Assembly: GCA_051453625.1 (NCBI GenBank)
Contig: JBOZIK010000001.1
Location: 136,523,103 to 136,569,555, forward strand
DNA length: 46,453 nt
Reading direction: 5' to 3'
DNA from: Welwitschia mirabilis
Lineage: Eukaryota > Gnetophyta > Gnetopsida > Welwitschiales
The first letter of the stretch is position 1. Each line of letters begins with the position of its first letter. Shown here piece after piece: positions 43,619-46,453 of the stretch. The position numbers and the translations under genes were made by a program. The notes under the pieces are model-generated. The model was not told the DNA's origin and made no database searches. It saw only the letters and a list, made by a program, of their open reading frames with translations.

Positions 43619-43665
43619 GTCGCTTTCGCGGGGCGCACCCGCGAGGGTGGTGAGAGCGAAGGGAG
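43619..43665. promoter_or_regulatory. GC-rich hairpin-capable segment upstream of SOFL
   Basis: cgcggg-gcgca-cccgcg forms a 6-bp GC stem with a 5-nt loop, in a CpG-rich island within AT-rich DNA, about 150 bp upstream of the predicted start. It may be part of the promoter; no specific factor site is recognised. Confidence 0.35.
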
Positions 43666-43820
43666 TAGAGTGCACATGAGAGCCCATACCCATGCAGTCC
43701 ATGCACATTGACATGAAAGCAAAAGAAAAAAAGAAAAGAAAAAGCAGACAAAGATGATGAGCTGTGTGTTGATGGGCGTTATTCTTCCGTAATGAATATC
43801 ACATGGCCTTTGCACGCTGC

Positions 43821-43870
43821 ACATCTGTGCTCATCAGTGTCCATCTGTGCTCGTCTGTGCTCGTCTGCGT
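43821..43870. repeat. Short minisatellite, about 9-18-bp units
   Basis: catctgtgctcatc, catctgtgctcgtc, tgtgctcgtctgcg: imperfect repeats of (c/t)(a/g)tctgtgctc. These underlie the open frame at 43803-44285, which I do not accept as a gene. Confidence 0.75.
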
Positions 43871-43987
43871 TGGGTCCCTGAGCCGATCTCAGATGATCTG
43901 CCTTGACATGTTTGCACGAGAGTTCATTGCCTGCCCTCTTGTCTCTTCTCAACTCAACATTGTCGTCCCCTGCAAAAACCCTTTCAT

Positions 43988-44046
43988 TCTCATCTCTCAT
44001 CTCTCATCTCTCATCTTTCACCTCTTTCATCTCTCATCTCTTTCAT
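43988..44046. repeat. (TCATCTC)n-type microsatellite
   Basis: Consecutive tcatctc and tttcatctc units, slightly interrupted, on the plus strand; pyrimidine-rich. Confidence 0.85.
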
Positions 44047-44486
44047 GTCCATATTCATGTCCCCAGGCAAAGCAAAGCAGAGCAAAGAGAGCCAACCACA
44101 TCATAGATTTTTGGAGAAAAACCAGCATGCTCCACTACAATCATTATGTAGCAATCACTTTCAGTCACTATTGTGTCTCTGTATCTCAAAACTATGCTAA
44201 TGTCACCTCTACTCTATGCTTTACCTTTCTCAGTCTCACTTTAATCAATCTTAAAAATGACAAAGCTTGCAAGAGGTATGATTAATTACTTAGGTTATAC
44301 ATATAATCAATATTTAGCTATAGAAGTATCAATGTTACTTGCATACTAGTTTATTTCATATCTCATACATAAATATAATTTGCAAAGGGAATCTTCAAAT
44401 GGCAGTTCAAACACAATTTAACATTTGAAGTCAAAATAAAACATGTTAAATATATTATCAGTGAATTTATATGCTTTTTAAAGTTA

Positions 44487-44605
44487 ATGGGTGGTAGCCT
44501 AACTATTAGAACACTTCTCTCCTATATGTGAGGTTGTGGATTTGAACCTTTAGATGGGGCACACTATGAGAGTCGATACATAAATAAGTAATTTAATTTT
44601 TACAT
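44487..44605 (+). mobile_element. tRNA-derived SINE-like element
   Basis: A-box-like tagcctaactatt (44495) and B-box-like gatttgaacc (44539-44548), about 44 nt apart, followed by tttagatggggcacactatg. The post-B-box segment resembles the copy at 12115-12240. No target-site duplication was identified. Confidence 0.5.
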
Positions 44606-46453
44606 CTCTTTATGTTCTTTCTAAAATATAAGATATGTATCTATTAAAACTTTATTATACTTCATTTTTTAAATATGACAGTTTTCCACATTGCTTTATG
44701 TCATTTCTAAAATAGATGGTGTGTGTTTAGTAAAATTCATTTATACCTTTTTTTAAAAAAAATATGATAGTTCTTTTAGAAAAAGCATACATTATGAACA
44801 AACAAACTATTGCATAGGAGTTCTCATCCTCTATGCTAACAATGTAGAAAATTTTTGTACCATAAATAAAAATAAATTCAAATAAATATGGTATGCTTTA
44901 CCAAGAAAGTGATTTAGCTAAGTAAGTACATTTCTTTGGCTCCAAAATTATTCTAATTTAAAAAATAAAACATATGTATTTTTTATGTGTTGGTTGTACA
45001 TTGTGATGACAACTCTTCACTAATAAAGAGTTATTCTAACCTCAAATAATCATTGTAGAGACAAGAAAATCATGAAAAAAATACATAACCATGTGTTATG
45101 ATTTATTGAAACCAAATCTTTATACTTATATGATATCAGGAAAAAAAAGAAAAAAATCTTTTGGTTATGATTAATCCTTAAAGGGATTAAAAATCATAAG
45201 TTTGTGCATTAGAGATAATTAAAAATCTAAGAAAGTCATAGTCAAATCATTAGTAAGAGAAAATTATTTGAAAAGTAATCCATAGCATCTAAATTTTTGA
45301 AATGTTATTTTATTTTATTTGTTTCATATGCATTTGTTACCATTTATATTTATTTCGCCCCCTCTAAATGCTTCAAGATAGATTCAAATGTAAAGGCATT
45401 TACTTGTTATACCCTACACTTTACAATCTTTAATTAATAAACATAATATATCTTTTAATATCAAATAAAAATCCTTCTTTTCTTTAATTTAAGGTGTATG
45501 AAAATCAATGTGTAGATTTCCAATTAATAATGTGTTATATTTGTTATGTTAAAGATATATATTTTGAATTATAGGTACTCATAAGATCACTTAATTAATT
45601 AATCTTAGTTTTGGGTAATCTTATTATTTTAAATGATAATGATAATTATGAGAATTTTGATAGGGAAAGAAATTCATAAAGAAATGATATCAAGCTATTA
45701 ATACTAAATAAACTTATTTATGATAAGACATGTCATTTACATTGTTAAACAGTTAAATTGAAAAATTCACATGAAGGTGTAAAATAAGAATAAAATGTGT
45801 ACAAAAACGACATGTGATATCCTTATTTTAGTCATTTATCCTTATGCCTTATTCAAATCTGAAAATAAAGAAAATCTAAAATTACTTGGTAAAAGTGAAA
45901 GAATAATCAGTAGGTAAAAAGTAAGAGTACTATGTTTAACTATGATAATTTCTTACGTTCAACTCTGACATTTTCTTATGTTCAATTATGAAATTTTTCT
46001 TACATTCAATTACGACATTTCCTTTTTGTGATTTATGTTGTTGATGTGATGGATCATGAAAAGTGTAAACATGTAAATAAGAATATGCACTCTTATCCAT
46101 AAACCAAAAAAGATAAATAAGTAGAATTTATTCTACAATGGACTTTATCCTTATTGATCTTTGTGAAAGTACTTTATGTATAAAATATTATTTTTCTTGT
46201 TGTGTCACATGACAGTTTTGAAATTGGCGCATTTGTTCTTCCAATGCACTTTATACATTGTTTAAGATATATTTTGAATTGTTTATGAGCTTATGAAGGA
46301 TTAAGAAGGAGCTAGCATGAGAAAACCCCAATTAGGTGTGTAACCCATAAATAAGATTCCTTTTGTCATTCACACATCACTTTCACTTCTTGTACAAGAT
46401 CCTATAAGTTTTTATTAATGAATCTTATTAATTGTCATTCATTTATCAATATT
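44606..46453. other. AT-rich intergenic DNA; possible LTR at the window end
   Basis: No protein gene recognised. The last 260 bases contain cccataaataagattcc (about 46343), an LTR-like TATA context, after tgttgtgtcacatgaca (46199). This could be a solo LTR cut by the window end, but there is no second copy to compare. Confidence 0.35.
45938..46025. repeat. Minisatellite, 23-24-bp units, about 3.5 copies
   Basis: Units starting aactatgataatttcttac, aactctgacattttcttatg and aattatgaaatttttcttac, then aattacgacatttcc, each ending in gttc or attc. Confidence 0.8.

Noticed and set aside
43803-44285. 160-codon open frame upstream of SOFL
   Set aside because: Built largely on ctgtgctc and tcatctc simple repeats; no domain, and overlapping frames are open for the same reason.

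Overview
The window is AT-rich nuclear DNA of a land plant. The evidence is a spliced nitrilase-like (Nit1/NLP type) gene fragment with a 3.4 kb intron, a SOB FIVE-LIKE (SOFL) gene, a nuclear tRNA-Glu(CTC), Ty1/copia retrotransposons, tRNA-derived SINEs and what looks like an endogenous pararetrovirus remnant. Long introns, sparse genes and very decayed transposons suit a large, slowly purged genome such as a gymnosperm's, but nothing here fixes the taxon. No bacterial-style operons or CRISPR arrays are present. Eleven runs of N (10, 76, 100, 607, 610 and 866 bases) break the sequence, and at least six of them lie between two diverged copies of the same sequence, so some apparent duplications are probably unmerged contig ends.

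Layout. 1-5 kb (+): two internal exons of a deaminated-glutathione-amidase/nitrilase-like gene, with the second exon and its upstream intron duplicated across a gap. 5-13 kb: intergenic DNA with short tandem repeats, a multiply frameshifted coding remnant on the minus strand (7.26-7.85 kb), a well-bounded SINE (9.93-10.20 kb) and a second SINE-like copy (12.1 kb). 13.5-16.8 kb (+): a very degenerate copia gag-pol. 17.4-17.9 kb: a CT microsatellite and a gap-flanking duplication. 18.2-23 kb (-): an A-rich, coding-like remnant whose protease, RT and RNase H motifs fit a Caulimoviridae-type polyprotein. 24 kb: an (AAT)n-tailed tRNA-like element. 26.0 kb (+): the tRNA-Glu. 28.7-28.9 kb (-): another SINE-like element. 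29.7-32.0 kb: a tandem array of about 530-bp units.

32.0-42.0 kb (+): a copia element with 168-170-bp LTRs, inserted into the last unit of that array, which resumes directly after the third LTR. It has three LTRs (32011-32180, 40060-40227, 41875-42042) and two internal regions, so it looks like a tandem LTR-internal-LTR-internal-LTR structure. It has a C-rich, CpG-containing leader, a pol broken by stops, a lysine at the expected integrase glutamate, and a minus-strand gag-like fragment nested inside. 42.97-43.42 kb (-): an intact 149-codon SOFL gene with a TATA box, the only complete protein gene found. 43.8-46.4 kb: pyrimidine-rich simple repeats, one SINE-like copy, a minisatellite and AT-rich DNA.

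Only the SOFL gene, the tRNA and possibly the nitrilase-like gene are likely to be functional; the rest records nested and decayed insertions.
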